A DNA stretch of 62,040 bases, taken from CAWKEY01 sp963848675 (GTDB lineage Bacteria > Pseudomonadota > Gammaproteobacteria > Methylococcales > Methylomonadaceae). How positions within the stretch are numbered: position 1 is the first letter of the stretch; the number at the start of each line of letters is the position of its first letter. The stretch is from positions 1-62,040 of the forward strand of contig CAWKEY010000029.1 in NCBI GenBank assembly GCA_963848675.1, read 5' to 3'. Shown one piece after another: positions 50,868 through 60,443 of this stretch. The notes under the pieces are model-generated. The model saw nothing but the letters and a program-made list of their open reading frames with translations, did no database searches and was not told the origin of the DNA. A program made the position numbers and the translations under genes.

Positions 50868-51179
50868 ATGGCCATCCGCACGATCCCTATTCGGCGAGCC
50901 GGCAATCGAGACAATCTGTTCATGGGTGGAGATCGTGAACTGGTAATGTTTTCGGGCCTGTTGGCTTTTGCGCTGATTTTCAGTGCACAAGAATTGAGGG
51001 CTACGGTGGTTGGGCTTTTGTTGTGGTTCGGCGCGCTCTTCGCGTGCCGGCTCATGGCGAAATTCGATCCCAAGCTCCGCTTTGTGTACCTGCGGCACCG
51101 GCAATACAAGCCGTATTACCCAGCTCGTAGCACGCCTTTCCGATTGAATCCTGACAGTCAGGGGAAGCAATACAAATGA
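50868..51179 (+). CDS. trbD: TrbD, VirB3-type protein
   Basis: ATG 50868 immediately follows the trbC stop and gives 103 residues, the RP4 length. The N-terminus is polar and basic (IRTIPIRRAGNRDNLFMGGD), two adjacent membrane helices follow (VMFSGLLAFALIFSA; TVVGLLLWFGALFACRL), then a basic tail. VirB3 homologues sit with VirB4 at the inner-membrane complex. The stop overlaps the trbE start. Confidence 0.92.
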   Translation: MAIRTIPIRRAGNRDNLFMGGDRELVMFSGLLAFALIFSAQELRATVVGLLLWFGALFACRLMAKFDPKLRFVYLRHRQYKPYYPARSTPFRLNPDSQGKQYK

Positions 51180-53713
51180 TCGAAGGAATTACAATTGCCA
51201 TCGCGGCCCTCGGTACTTTGATGCTATTTGTTCTGTACTCGCGTATCCGTGCCGTCAATGATGAGTTGGAGTTGAAAAAACACCGTTCAAAGGCGGCCGG
51301 TCTGTCCGATCTACTCAATTACGCCGCTATGGTAGATGATGGTGTGATTGTCGGCAAGAACGGCTCGTTTATGGCCGCCTGGCTCTATCAAGGTGATGAC
51401 AACGCGAGTAGCACCGAAGAACAGCGGGAAATGGTATCGTTCCGCATCAATCAGGCACTATCTGGCCTTGGCAACGGGTGGATGATTCATGTTGACGCTG
51501 TGCGCCGGCCTGCGCCGAATTACTCGGAGAAGGGGGTCTCTCATTTCTCTGATCCCGTTTCAGCGGCCATTGATGAAGAGCGGCGGAGACTGTTTGAAAA
51601 TTTGGGCACCATGTACGAGGGCTATTTTGTACTGACCATGACTTGGTTCCCACCTTTACTGTCTCAACGGAAGTTTGTCGAGTTGATGTTCGACGATGAT
51701 GCTGTAGCGCCAGACCATAAAAGCCGTACACAAGGCTTGATCGACTACTTCAAGCGTGAATGCGTCAGCATTGAATCGCGTCTGTCGTCGGCCGTAAAGC
51801 TCTCGCGTTTGCGAGGTAATAAAGTTGTCAATGAGGACGGTTCGACCGTCACCCATGATGGTTTCCTGCGCTGGCTTCAATTCTGCATCACCGGCATGAA
51901 CCATCCAGTGATTCTGCCCAGTAACCCGATGTACCTGGATGCGCTCATTGGCGGGCAAGAGCTGTGGGGTGGGGTGGTACCGAAGGTCGGCCGCAAGTTC
52001 GTCCAGGTCGTTGCTATCGAGGGCTTCCCCTTGGAGTCTACACCAGGCCTTTTGACGGCCTTGGGCGAACAACCTTGCGAATACCGCTGGTCGTCGCGCT
52101 TCATCTTCATGGATGCCCATGAAGCGGTAGCGCACCTGGACAAGTTCCGCAAGAAGTGGCGGCAGAAGATTCGCGGATTCTTCGACCAGGTTTTCAATAC
52201 CAATACCGGCGCCATTGACCAGGATGCCTTGTCGATGGTGGCCGATGCTGAATCGGCCATTGCAGAGGTAAATAGCGGGCTGATCGCTCAAGGCTACTAC
52301 ACCAGTGTGGTGGTCCTCATGGACGAAAACCGCGAAAAACTGGAAGCGTCTGCACGCCAAATAGAAAAGGCCATTAATCGCCTCGGCTTCGCAGCGCGTA
52401 TCGAATCCATCAACACGCTTGATGCCTTCTTGGGTAGTTTGCCTGGTCACGGTGTCGAAAACGTGCGGCGGCCCCTCATCAATACGATGAACTTGGCTGA
52501 TCTTCTGCCGACCAGTACGATCTGGACAGGCTTGAACCAAGCGCCGTGCCCAATGTACCCCGCGCTCTCACCGGCGCTCATGCACTGCGTAACGCATGGT
52601 TCAACGCCTTTCCGCCTCAACCTGCATGTGCGCGATTTGGGTCATACCTTCATGTTCGGCCCGACGGGGGCGGGCAAGTCAACACACCTGGCGTTGATCG
52701 CGGCCCAGCTCCGGCGCTATCAAGGCATGTCGATCTTTGCCTTCGATAAAGGCATGTCGATATACCCACTGGCGAAAGCCACGGGGGGCAAGCATTTTAC
52801 CGTTGCCGCCGATGATGACCTGCTGGCGTTTTGCCCGTTGCAGTTCCTGGACACGAAGGGCGATCGGGCTTGGGCAATGGAATGGATCGACACCATCCTA
52901 GCCCTGAACAATGTAGAGACCACACCAGGCCAGCGCAACGAGATTGGCAACGCCATCATGAGCATGCACGCCAGCGGTGCCCGGACCCTGTCTGAGTTCT
53001 CGGTGACCATACAGGATGAAGCCATCCGTGAAGCTATCAAGCAATATACAGTCGATGGCACGATGGGCCATTTGCTCGATGCGGAAGAGGATGGTTTGGC
53101 GCTCGCCGATTTCACCGTATTTGAAATCGAAGAATTGATGAACCTGGGTGAAAAATACGCGCTCCCTACGCTGCTCTATTTGTTTCGTCGCATTGAGCGC
53201 GCCCTTCACGGCCAGCCGGCCGTCATCATCCTGGATGAAGCCTGGTTGATGCTCGGACACCCGGTTTTCCGAGCCAAGATCCGAGAATGGCTCAAGGTTT
53301 TGCGCAAGGCTAACTGCCTGGTGTTGATGGCGACACAAAGTCTGTCGGACGCGGCCAACAGTGGCATCCTGGATGTTATCGTAGAATCGACCGCCACCAA
53401 GATTTTCCTGCCGAATATCTACGCCCGCGACGAGGACACGGCCGCGCTGTATCGCCGCATGGGCATCAATACCCGCCAGCTTGAGATTCTGGCAACGGCG
53501 ATTCCCAAGCGTCAATACTACTACGTTTCAGAAAACGGGCGACGTCTTTACGACCTCGCCCTAGGCCCGCTCGCGCTTGCCTTTGTCGGCGCATCTGATA
53601 AGGATTCTATCGCCACCATCAAAACCCTGGAAGCCAAGTTCGGCGATGCCTGGGTTCATGAATGGCTGGCCGGCAGGGGATTGAACCTCAACAATTACGG
53701 AGTAACGGCATGA
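51176..53713 (+). CDS. trbE: TrbE, VirB4-type secretion ATPase
   Basis: 845 residues (RP4 852). One N-terminal membrane segment (ITIAIAALGTLMLFVLYS), a CagE/TrbE_VirB domain and a C-terminal ATPase with Walker A GPTGAGKST at about residue 497 and Walker B AVIILDEAWLMLG. It powers substrate transfer and pilus biogenesis. Overlaps trbD upstream and trbF downstream (ATGA), so translation is coupled. Confidence 0.95.
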   Translation: MIEGITIAIAALGTLMLFVLYSRIRAVNDELELKKHRSKAAGLSDLLNYAAMVDDGVIVGKNGSFMAAWLYQGDDNASSTEEQREMVSFRINQALSGLGNGWMIHVDAVRRPAPNYSEKGVSHFSDPVSAAIDEERRRLFENLGTMYEGYFVLTMTWFPPLLSQRKFVELMFDDDAVAPDHKSRTQGLIDYFKRECVSIESRLSSAVKLSRLRGNKVVNEDGSTVTHDGFLRWLQFCITGMNHPVILPSNPMYLDALIGGQELWGGVVPKVGRKFVQVVAIEGFPLESTPGLLTALGEQPCEYRWSSRFIFMDAHEAVAHLDKFRKKWRQKIRGFFDQVFNTNTGAIDQDALSMVADAESAIAEVNSGLIAQGYYTSVVVLMDENREKLEASARQIEKAINRLGFAARIESINTLDAFLGSLPGHGVENVRRPLINTMNLADLLPTSTIWTGLNQAPCPMYPALSPALMHCVTHGSTPFRLNLHVRDLGHTFMFGPTGAGKSTHLALIAAQLRRYQGMSIFAFDKGMSIYPLAKATGGKHFTVAADDDLLAFCPLQFLDTKGDRAWAMEWIDTILALNNVETTPGQRNEIGNAIMSMHASGARTLSEFSVTIQDEAIREAIKQYTVDGTMGHLLDAEEDGLALADFTVFEIEELMNLGEKYALPTLLYLFRRIERALHGQPAVIILDEAWLMLGHPVFRAKIREWLKVLRKANCLVLMATQSLSDAANSGILDVIVESTATKIFLPNIYARDEDTAALYRRMGINTRQLEILATAIPKRQYYYVSENGRRLYDLALGPLALAFVGASDKDSIATIKTLEAKFGDAWVHEWLAGRGLNLNNYGVTA

Positions 53714-54477
53714 GCCTCGGAGACCTAATCAAGGGCTTGACCCTCAAGCAGTCCAGTGTCGATCAACGGCGCAGCACTGAATCAATAGCCGGCGGCCGAC
53801 GCCAGGGGGAAAGCGAAAATCCCTATCTAGCGGCTCGCCGCACCTGGAACGATCACACCGCCTCGGTGGTGGCCGCCCGCAATATGTGGCAACTGCTCGG
53901 CATCCTGTCGCTCATGATCGCACTCGCCGGGATCGGCGGGGTGATCTACATCGGCAGTCAATCCAAGTTTGTGCCGTATGTGATCGAAGTGGACAAGCTG
54001 GGGCAAGCTCTGGCCTTTGCACCCGCCCAGCGGGCCGGTGCCGTCGATCAGCGCGTCGTGCATGCCTCGGTGGCCTCATTCATCACCGATGCACGCTTGG
54101 TGACGCCTGACATTGCCCTGCAGCGCAAGGCCGTGTTCCGGCTGTATTCGATGCTGTCGGCAAACGATCCCGCCACGGCCAAGGCAAACGAATGGCTGAA
54201 CGGCACCGCCGACAGCAGCCCCTTCAAACGGGCGGCCAAGGAAACCGTGAGTATCGAAATTCTCTCGGTAATCCCACAAACACCTGACACCTGGCAAGTG
54301 GACTGGATGGAAACCGTGCGCGACCGGCAGGGTGTCGTGAAGGGCGAGCCCTTCCGCATGCGGGCCTTGGTTACCGCCTATACCGTTCCGGCAACCCCTC
54401 AAACCACGGAAGAGCAAGTGCGCAATAACCCGCTGGGCATCTATGTGCGCGACTTCTCCTGGTCAAAACAGCTATAA
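53710..54477 (+). CDS. trbF: TrbF, VirB8-type protein
   Basis: ATG 53710 overlaps the trbE stop; 255 residues (RP4 260). One membrane helix (LLGILSLMIALAGIGGVIYIG at about residues 63-83) precedes a periplasmic NTF2-like domain (SKFVPYVIEVDKLGQA; VRDRQGVVKGEPFRMRALVT). VirB8 proteins nucleate the channel at the inner membrane. Confidence 0.93.
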   Translation: MSLGDLIKGLTLKQSSVDQRRSTESIAGGRRQGESENPYLAARRTWNDHTASVVAARNMWQLLGILSLMIALAGIGGVIYIGSQSKFVPYVIEVDKLGQALAFAPAQRAGAVDQRVVHASVASFITDARLVTPDIALQRKAVFRLYSMLSANDPATAKANEWLNGTADSSPFKRAAKETVSIEILSVIPQTPDTWQVDWMETVRDRQGVVKGEPFRMRALVTAYTVPATPQTTEEQVRNNPLGIYVRDFSWSKQL

Positions 54478-54488
54478 GGACAACAGCC

Positions 54489-55379
54489 ATGAAAAACTAT
54501 CTCTTCGCTATGCTTCTGGGCGCTGTGCCCGCGCTCGCCCTGGCGGCCCCCGGTGACAATCTGGCCGATCTGTATTTCTCAAACCAGAATCCAAAATTGA
54601 CGCCGCAAGAAAAAGCCGCCATTGCCATTGCCCAGAAATGGCAAGCGGCCAGCGCCACCGGCCTCAAACCGGTGCCTGGAGCCGATGGCTCGATCCGCTT
54701 CCTGTTCGGAGCGCAGCAACCCAGCATCGTGTGTGCGGTCTTGCAAGTCTGTGACATCGAGCTGCAGGCGGGCGAACAGGTCAACTCGATTCACCTGGGC
54801 GACACCGCCCGGTGGACGGTGGAACCCGCCATCACCGGCAGCGGGCCAGCCGAAGTGCAGCACCTTATCATCAAGCCGATGGATGTGGGCCTGGAAACGT
54901 CGCTGATCGTGACCACGAACCGCCGTACTTATCACATCAGACTGCGTTCACATCGTACCGAGTTCATGCCGCGCGTGGCCTTCACCTACACCGAAGACGC
55001 CCTGGCCAAATGGGATGCCATCAAAACCCGCGAAGTGACGGAAAAACAGGAACGCACGCTCCCGCAAACCGGCGAGTACCTGGGCGACTTGAACTTTGCC
55101 TATGACGTGGCCGGCTCCGCGTCCTGGAAGCCGGTGCGCGTCTACAACGACGGCACTAAAACCATCATTCAGATGCCGGGCACGATGGCGCAGACCGAAG
55201 CGCCCACGTTACTGGTGGTGCGCAAGGACGGCGGCCTGTTCAGCGATGATGAAACGGTCATGGTGAATTACCGTGTTCAAGGTAATCGCTACATCGTGGA
55301 CAGCGTTTTTGACAAGGCCGTGCTGATTGCCGGCGTCGGCAGCGGGCAAGACCGTGTAACCATCACCCGGGGGCAATAG
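54489..55379 (+). CDS. trbG: TrbG, VirB9-type outer-membrane complex protein
   Basis: 296 residues (RP4 297). Signal peptide ending ALAAP. The VirB9/TrbG fold shows in the central beta region (QLQAGEQVNSIHLGDTARW-type strand ELQAGEQVNSIHL) and the C-terminal GEYLGDLNFAYDV and RYIVDSVFDKAVLIAGVG. It forms the outer-membrane core with TrbH and TrbI. It starts 11 bases after trbF. Confidence 0.93.
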   Translation: MKNYLFAMLLGAVPALALAAPGDNLADLYFSNQNPKLTPQEKAAIAIAQKWQAASATGLKPVPGADGSIRFLFGAQQPSIVCAVLQVCDIELQAGEQVNSIHLGDTARWTVEPAITGSGPAEVQHLIIKPMDVGLETSLIVTTNRRTYHIRLRSHRTEFMPRVAFTYTEDALAKWDAIKTREVTEKQERTLPQTGEYLGDLNFAYDVAGSASWKPVRVYNDGTKTIIQMPGTMAQTEAPTLLVVRKDGGLFSDDETVMVNYRVQGNRYIVDSVFDKAVLIAGVGSGQDRVTITRGQ

Positions 55380-55381
55380 CC

Positions 55382-55837
55382 ATGGCCAGGCTTATATTCA
55401 GCGCATTGCTCCTGCTCGGCCTGTCCGGGTGCGCAACAACCCCGGCGCCGTATGGCAACTTTCTCCAGCATTCACCCGCGGCCTATGACCAAAAGATGGC
55501 CGAGGATGCCGTCAAGCAGCTCCGGGTGCTGTACCCCCCGGCCAGCACCCGCTTTGACCTGCAGCAGACCACACCCGATGCCTTCGGCGCCACCCTGGTC
55601 GAAGTCTTGCGGGCCAAAGGCTACGCGCTCCTGGAGTTCAAACCGGAAGCGGCCGTGCGCCGCCAGGAGGCGCCGATGCCGTCTGCGGGCCTGTCCTTGC
55701 GCTATATCCTGGATCAAGACCCTAGCCTGGGCCTGTACCGCGTCACCCTGCTGGTCGGCCAGCAAGCCATCACCCGTGCCTACCTGGCGCAAGACAGCAC
55801 GGTGTATCCGGCCGGCGCTTGGGCGCATAAGGAGTAA
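55382..55837 (+). CDS. trbH: TrbH lipoprotein
   Basis: 151 residues (RP4 160). Lipoprotein signal ending LSGC (Cys18). The rest is a small alpha-beta domain (KMAEDAVKQLRVLYPPASTR; LSLRYILDQDPSLGLYRVTL). It takes the VirB7-like place in the Trb outer-membrane core. It starts two bases after the trbG stop. Confidence 0.9.
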   Translation: MARLIFSALLLLGLSGCATTPAPYGNFLQHSPAAYDQKMAEDAVKQLRVLYPPASTRFDLQQTTPDAFGATLVEVLRAKGYALLEFKPEAAVRRQEAPMPSAGLSLRYILDQDPSLGLYRVTLLVGQQAITRAYLAQDSTVYPAGAWAHKE

Positions 55838-55843
55838 TTGACG

Positions 55844-57220
55844 ATGAGCGTGATGACCGAAGAGCACATGTCGCCCGACGCCTCGCCGGGCGAAGTATCT
55901 CCGAACGCGGGCGTGCGCCGCGTTAACAATTTGCCCATGTACCTCATCGGCGGCCTGATGACGGTGTTTCTTATCGTCATGGTAGCGGTGGCCGCCGATC
56001 GTGCCGCGCAACAGAACCGCCCGGCTGACCCAAAGGACGAGAAGGCCGGCAACACCCGCATGTTTGCCAATGAAATCGCCGGCGGCCAGGCGGACGGCAT
56101 CATCCAGGCCGCGCAGGCTGCGCCCTTAAACGTTCCCGAATTGCCCGCGCTGGTTATCGCCCGCCCGGACAACCTGGAGGCGCCGCCGGTACCGCCGCCG
56201 GCCAGTTCTGATGCACGCAGCCAGGATGAGCGGGAACGGATACGCATGGCTAAGCTGCAACTGCTGGAGACAGCCATCAAGGCTAAAACCGAGGTGCCGG
56301 TCAGTGCGCCGCGCAGCGCTGGCTCAATGCCGGGCGGTCTTGCCAACAGCAGCGTACCGGCCACCCGTGAGCAAGCCCTGAGCCAGCTTGCGGCCGTCCG
56401 GCAGCAGATTGATGCGCAGACCCGCGATAATCCCACGGCGGCTTATCAAGCGCGCTTGCAGCAACTGCAAGCCGCCGGGATCGGTGGGGTAGGGGCGGAT
56501 GCTTCGACGGCGCCAAGACTGCTGCCAACGGCTGCGGCGAGCGATAACCGCAACGCTATTGAACAGTTTTCCGCTTCAGGACAAGGTGACCGCTGGCAAC
56601 TGGCTGCCCGGCCGGAGGCTCCGCGCACGCCCTATGAACTCCGTGCCGGCTTCGTCGTACCGGCGACGCTGATTTCGGGCATCAACTCGGAACTGCCGGG
56701 TCAGATCATGGCCCAAGTCGCACAAAACGTGTACGACACGCCGACCGGCAAATACCTGCTGCTCCCGCAAGGCTCGCGCCTGGTTGGGGCCTATTCGAGT
56801 GATGTGTCCTACGGCCAGGCCCGTGTGCTGGTGGCTTGGCAGCGCCTCGTTTTCCCCGATGGCAAAGCCATGGACATCGGCGCCATGCCGGGCGCCGATA
56901 GCGCCGGCTATGCCGGTTTCAATGATCAGGTCAATAACCATTACCTGCGCCTGTATGGGTCCGCCTTCCTGATGTCGGCCGTCACTGCCGGCATCACGTA
57001 TAACCAACAGCAAGACCAGACCACCAACTTTCAGCAACCAGACGCCAGCAGCGCCATGAGCCAGGCCCTCGGTCAGCAGCTCGGGCAAGTGACGGCGCAA
57101 ATGATTGCCAAAAACCTTAGCGTGGCTCCGACCCTGGAAATCAGGCCGGGCTACCGCTTTAACGTCATCGTCACCAAAGACATGACCTTTTCCAAGCCCT
57201 ACCAGGCTTTTGATTATTAA
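55844..57220 (+). CDS. trbI: TrbI, VirB10-type protein
   Basis: ATG 55844 with AAGGAG nine bases ahead (458 residues; RP4 463). A cytoplasmic N-terminus, one membrane helix (MYLIGGLMTVFLIVMVAVAA), a long proline/glutamine-rich periplasmic linker and a C-terminal VirB10 barrel (YELRAGFVVPATLISGINSE; LLLPQGSRLVGAYSSDV). It spans both membranes and transmits energy state to the outer pore. Confidence 0.94.
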   Translation: MSVMTEEHMSPDASPGEVSPNAGVRRVNNLPMYLIGGLMTVFLIVMVAVAADRAAQQNRPADPKDEKAGNTRMFANEIAGGQADGIIQAAQAAPLNVPELPALVIARPDNLEAPPVPPPASSDARSQDERERIRMAKLQLLETAIKAKTEVPVSAPRSAGSMPGGLANSSVPATREQALSQLAAVRQQIDAQTRDNPTAAYQARLQQLQAAGIGGVGADASTAPRLLPTAAASDNRNAIEQFSASGQGDRWQLAARPEAPRTPYELRAGFVVPATLISGINSELPGQIMAQVAQNVYDTPTGKYLLLPQGSRLVGAYSSDVSYGQARVLVAWQRLVFPDGKAMDIGAMPGADSAGYAGFNDQVNNHYLRLYGSAFLMSAVTAGITYNQQQDQTTNFQQPDASSAMSQALGQQLGQVTAQMIAKNLSVAPTLEIRPGYRFNVIVTKDMTFSKPYQAFDY

Positions 57221-57238
57221 CGCCAAGGAGCCGTGATT

Positions 57239-57982
57239 GTGAAAAATGTAGCCTCTATAATCGCTTTCGTGTTGACCGTGACGATGCCCGCGCATGCCGG
57301 CATTCCTGTGTTCGACGGCAGCAACCTCACCCAAAACGTGATGACCGCTGTCGAAGAAGTGGCCCAAACCCTCAAGCAAGTCGAGCAATACACCACGCAG
57401 CTGCAGCAGTACGAAAACATGCTGCAAAACACCGCAGCGCCGGCCGCCTACGTTTGGGATAAGGCCAGCACCACGATGAACAAGCTGCGCGGTTCTATCG
57501 ACACCCTGAATTATTACAAGACCAACCTGGGCAGCATCGACGCCTATCTGGGCAAGTTTCAGGACACCGCCTATTACCGCAGTTCGCCCTGCTTTAACGC
57601 CGGCGGTTGCACGGCCGCGCAATGGGCCGCCCTGAAAGACCGCCAGCAGCTCGGCTCGGCCGCGCAGAAGCGGGCGACCGACGCGCTCTTTAATGGCCTG
57701 GACCAGCAGCAGGACGCGATGGAAGCCGATGCCCGCACCTTGCAGCGGCTGCAGACGAGCGCACAGGGCGCCGGCGGCCAAATGCAGGCCATCGGTTATG
57801 CCAATCAGCTGGCCAGCCAGCAGGCCAATCAACTGCTGCAAATCCGCGGCCTTCTGATCGCCCAGCAAAACGCCATCGCCACTCGAAACCAGGTGTTGGC
57901 AGACCGTGAAGCGCAAGCAGCGGCCTCCGCCGAACAGCTGCGCCTGGGCAGGTATCGCGCAAGTGCGCCGAAAGCCTGGTAA
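57239..57982 (+). CDS. trbJ: TrbJ, VirB5-type minor pilus protein
   Basis: GTG 57239 is preferred because AAGGAG lies eight bases ahead; GTG 57233 is too close. 247 residues (RP4 258). The signal peptide ends MPAHA. The mature part is helical and glutamine-rich (AQTLKQVEQYTTQLQQYENM; QRLQTSAQGAGGQMQAIGYA). VirB5 proteins cap the pilus and contact recipient cells. Confidence 0.92.
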   Translation: MKNVASIIAFVLTVTMPAHAGIPVFDGSNLTQNVMTAVEEVAQTLKQVEQYTTQLQQYENMLQNTAAPAAYVWDKASTTMNKLRGSIDTLNYYKTNLGSIDAYLGKFQDTAYYRSSPCFNAGGCTAAQWAALKDRQQLGSAAQKRATDALFNGLDQQQDAMEADARTLQRLQTSAQGAGGQMQAIGYANQLASQQANQLLQIRGLLIAQQNAIATRNQVLADREAQAAASAEQLRLGRYRASAPKAW

Positions 57983-57994
57983 AGGGGAGGGGAC

Positions 57995-58231
57995 ATGCAC
58001 GCAAAAGCACAGGGATCATCGGTTCTGATCGCCGTATTGGTAGCCGCGCTCAGCGCCTGTTCACCGGACACACCGGAGGCACCGGCACAGGCCATGCCCG
58101 CCGTCAATGACGAGAACTGCAAGCCCGAAGTCATTCGCACGATCGAAGACAAGGGTAGGCGGGAGCAATTCGCTTCGTTGTGTCTGCGGCGCGGGCCGCG
58201 CTTCAAAGCCAGCGAAAATAAAGCATGGTGA
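57995..58231 (+). CDS. trbK: TrbK entry-exclusion lipoprotein
   Basis: 78 residues with a lipobox LSAC (Cys23). The mature tail (CKPEVIRTIEDKGRREQFAS then CLRRGPRFKASENKAW) resembles RP4 TrbK. In the recipient's inner membrane TrbK blocks entry of related plasmids. The start of trbL overlaps its end, so the two are coupled. Confidence 0.9.
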   Translation: MHAKAQGSSVLIAVLVAALSACSPDTPEAPAQAMPAVNDENCKPEVIRTIEDKGRREQFASLCLRRGPRFKASENKAW

Positions 58232-59751
58232 GGTTTCTGCTATGCCTGGGTCTGGCGCTGTTCACCCTCAACGCCCACGCAGCGATCGACAATGCGGGGA
58301 TTTTGGATGATGTCCTCAACCGGTATGCAACGACGGCCGGCACCTGGGCCGCGACGATCACGAGCCATGCCACCTGGCTGTTTTGGACCTTGGCGCTGAT
58401 CAGTATGGTCTGGACGTTCGGCATGCTGGCCTTGCGCAAGGCCGATATCGGCGAGTTTTTTGCCGAATTTATCCGCTTTACGGTGTTCACCGGCTTCTTC
58501 TGGTGGCTACTCGCCAATGGCCCGTATTTCGCCACCTCGATCATGGATTCCCTGCGCACGATTGGCGGTAATGCGACCGGCACCGGCGCCACACTGACGC
58601 CGTCCGGGATCGTCGATATTGGCTTCGACATCTTTTTTAAGGTGCTCGACCAGTCGACGGTGTGGTCGCCGGTCGATAGCGCCACCGGGATCGTCATCAG
58701 TGCCGCTGTGCTGATCATCCTGGCGTTGATCGGCGTCAACATGCTGTTGCTGCTGGTCAGCGGCTGGATACTGGCGTATGCCGGTATTTTCTTCCTCGGC
58801 TTCGGCGGTTCGCGGTGGACTTCCGATATGGCAATCGGTTACTTCAAGACCGTGCTGAGTGTGGCCGCGCAGCTGTTCACCATGGTTCTCCTGGTCGGCA
58901 TCGGCAAAGCATTTATTGACCAGTACTACACCCAAATGAGTGCCGGCATCAGCCTGAAAGAATTGGCCGTGATGCTGATAGTGGCGGTGGTCCTGCTGTC
59001 CCTGGTCAGCAAGGTGCCCGCCCTGATCGGTCAGCTGGCGATGGGTGGCGGCACACATGCCTTGGGCACTGGCTTCGGCGCCGGCGCAGCCGTGGGCGCG
59101 GCCGCCATGGGTGCGGCTGCGGCTGCTACGGCCGGCGCCGCCATGGCCGCAGCAGCAACCAGCATGGCGGGTGGCGCACACGCCGTGATGGCGGCTTTCT
59201 CGAAAGCCAACGCGGCCGAAAACGCGGGCCATGGAGCGGCCAACTTGCTGGCGGCCATCGGCGGCGCGGAGAGCTACGCAGGCGCTGGCTTCAATACCGG
59301 CAACGCCTTGGCCTCGGCGATGGGCGACCAGGCCGGCGGGCGTGCCTTCACCGGCGGCGGCCAGGACAGCAGGGGCGCAAGCGCCGGTTCTGACGCCAAA
59401 GGAAAGACGGCGCAAGACGGCAGCGGTAACCAGAAGTCGGGCGGTATGGCGGCGGCTGCGGCCCAGGTCGGCAAGGTCGCGGCAGGCACGGTGGCCAACC
59501 TGGCGCAAGGCACACTGGACGTGGCTACGGCCAAAGCGGTCAGCATGAAAGCAGCGGCCATGGAACGCATGGCCGAAACCACGGGCGGCCAGATTGCGGC
59601 CGCGATTAGCGGGCAGGGCGGTAGCAACGCTACGGACCGGCCGTTTTCACAGCCGCCGTCGGCGCCTATCTTTGGCGAGAATAGCTTGGCCCCGGCCGAT
59701 GCCGACTCCGAAGTCATGGCGTTCCGTGATCGCGATAACCGGCGTCTGTAA
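58225..59751 (+). CDS. trbL: TrbL, VirB6-type polytopic channel protein
   Basis: 508 residues (RP4 528) from ATG 58225; GTG 58228 is possible. A signal-like start ending AHA is followed by five or more membrane helices in residues 40-280 (WLFWTLALISMVWTFGML; LLLLVSGWILAYAGIFFLG). The Ala/Gly-rich C-terminal half (GAAVGAAAMGAAAAATAGAA) is typical. VirB6 proteins line the inner-membrane channel. Confidence 0.93.
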   Translation: MVRFLLCLGLALFTLNAHAAIDNAGILDDVLNRYATTAGTWAATITSHATWLFWTLALISMVWTFGMLALRKADIGEFFAEFIRFTVFTGFFWWLLANGPYFATSIMDSLRTIGGNATGTGATLTPSGIVDIGFDIFFKVLDQSTVWSPVDSATGIVISAAVLIILALIGVNMLLLLVSGWILAYAGIFFLGFGGSRWTSDMAIGYFKTVLSVAAQLFTMVLLVGIGKAFIDQYYTQMSAGISLKELAVMLIVAVVLLSLVSKVPALIGQLAMGGGTHALGTGFGAGAAVGAAAMGAAAAATAGAAMAAAATSMAGGAHAVMAAFSKANAAENAGHGAANLLAAIGGAESYAGAGFNTGNALASAMGDQAGGRAFTGGGQDSRGASAGSDAKGKTAQDGSGNQKSGGMAAAAAQVGKVAAGTVANLAQGTLDVATAKAVSMKAAAMERMAETTGGQIAAAISGQGGSNATDRPFSQPPSAPIFGENSLAPADADSEVMAFRDRDNRRL

Positions 59752-59770
59752 CACCAAGGGAGACACCACG

Positions 59771-59857
59771 ATGACAACAGAGAGTGAGGGCTGGAGTCAA
59801 AACATAAACGATCACTATGGCGCCCAGCGCCAAGGATGCCAGCATGCCCTTTCTTGA
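59771..59857 (+). CDS. 28-codon frame in place of trbM
   Basis: ATG 59771 follows GGGAG; the frame ends at 59857, 14 bases into trbN. The product (TTESEGWSQNINDHYGAQRQ...) matches nothing I know. It may only keep ribosomes moving into trbN after loss of trbM. Coding is not certain. Confidence 0.3.
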   Translation: MTTESEGWSQNINDHYGAQRQGCQHALS

Positions 59858-60431
59858 CCTCCCGCCACAGCTGGAAGAACGCGTGGTGTGTTCAATAACC
59901 GCTGCCATCAAGTACGAAGTACCCGTCAACATTGTGCTGGCGGTGGCTGAGAAGGAGGCTGGCAAACCTGGCCAATGGGTGCGCAATGCCAACGGCACGC
60001 ATGACATCGGTGCGATGCAGTTCAATACGAAATACCTGCAGGATTTGGCCCGCTACGGCATCCAGGCCCAGGATGTCGCCGCAGCCGGCTGCTACGCCTT
60101 CGACCTGGCGGCCTGGCGCTTGCGCGGACACCTTAAACACGATCATGGCGACCTGTGGACGCGGGCCGCGAATTACCATTCCCGGACGCCGAAATACAAC
60201 GCCGTGTACCGGGCCGACCTGATCGCAAAAGCCGTTAAGTGGGCGGACTGGCTGGACGCGCTGTTTGTCACCATGGACGTAACCCAAGCGGGCGCTACGC
60301 CCCCGATGCCGGCAGCGGGGCGGCCAGTACAGGCGGTAAATCCGGTCGCGGCAGTCCCGCCTGCGGCCAGTGTTGCCTGGCAGACCGACGGCTATATCCC
60401 ACGAAAAGTAATGCTCAACGGTCAACCCTGA
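59844..60431 (+). CDS. trbN: TrbN, lytic transglycosylase (VirB1-type)
   Basis: ATG 59844 is preferred (AAGGA eight bases ahead; 195 residues, RP4 211); ATG 59817 lacks a ribosome site. SLT-type fold: catalytic Glu in VAEKEAGKPGQW, then DIGAMQFNTKYL and AANYHSRTPKYNAVYRADLI. It opens peptidoglycan locally for channel assembly. No export signal is clear. RP4 places trbM between trbL and trbN; it is missing here. Last gene of the operon. Confidence 0.88.
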   Translation: MPFLDLPPQLEERVVCSITAAIKYEVPVNIVLAVAEKEAGKPGQWVRNANGTHDIGAMQFNTKYLQDLARYGIQAQDVAAAGCYAFDLAAWRLRGHLKHDHGDLWTRAANYHSRTPKYNAVYRADLIAKAVKWADWLDALFVTMDVTQAGATPPMPAAGRPVQAVNPVAAVPPAASVAWQTDGYIPRKVMLNGQP

Positions 60432-60443
60432 CACCGTTCCGAT

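Noticed and set aside
51656..52540. A 294-codon reverse frame in trbE
   Set aside because: Antisense shadow of the conserved VirB4-type ATPase gene.
56576..58000. A 474-codon reverse frame across trbI-trbJ
   Set aside because: Antisense shadow of two conserved trb genes; long only because of high GC.
58507..59508. A 333-codon reverse frame in trbL
   Set aside because: Antisense to the Ala/Gly-rich trbL; no family pattern.
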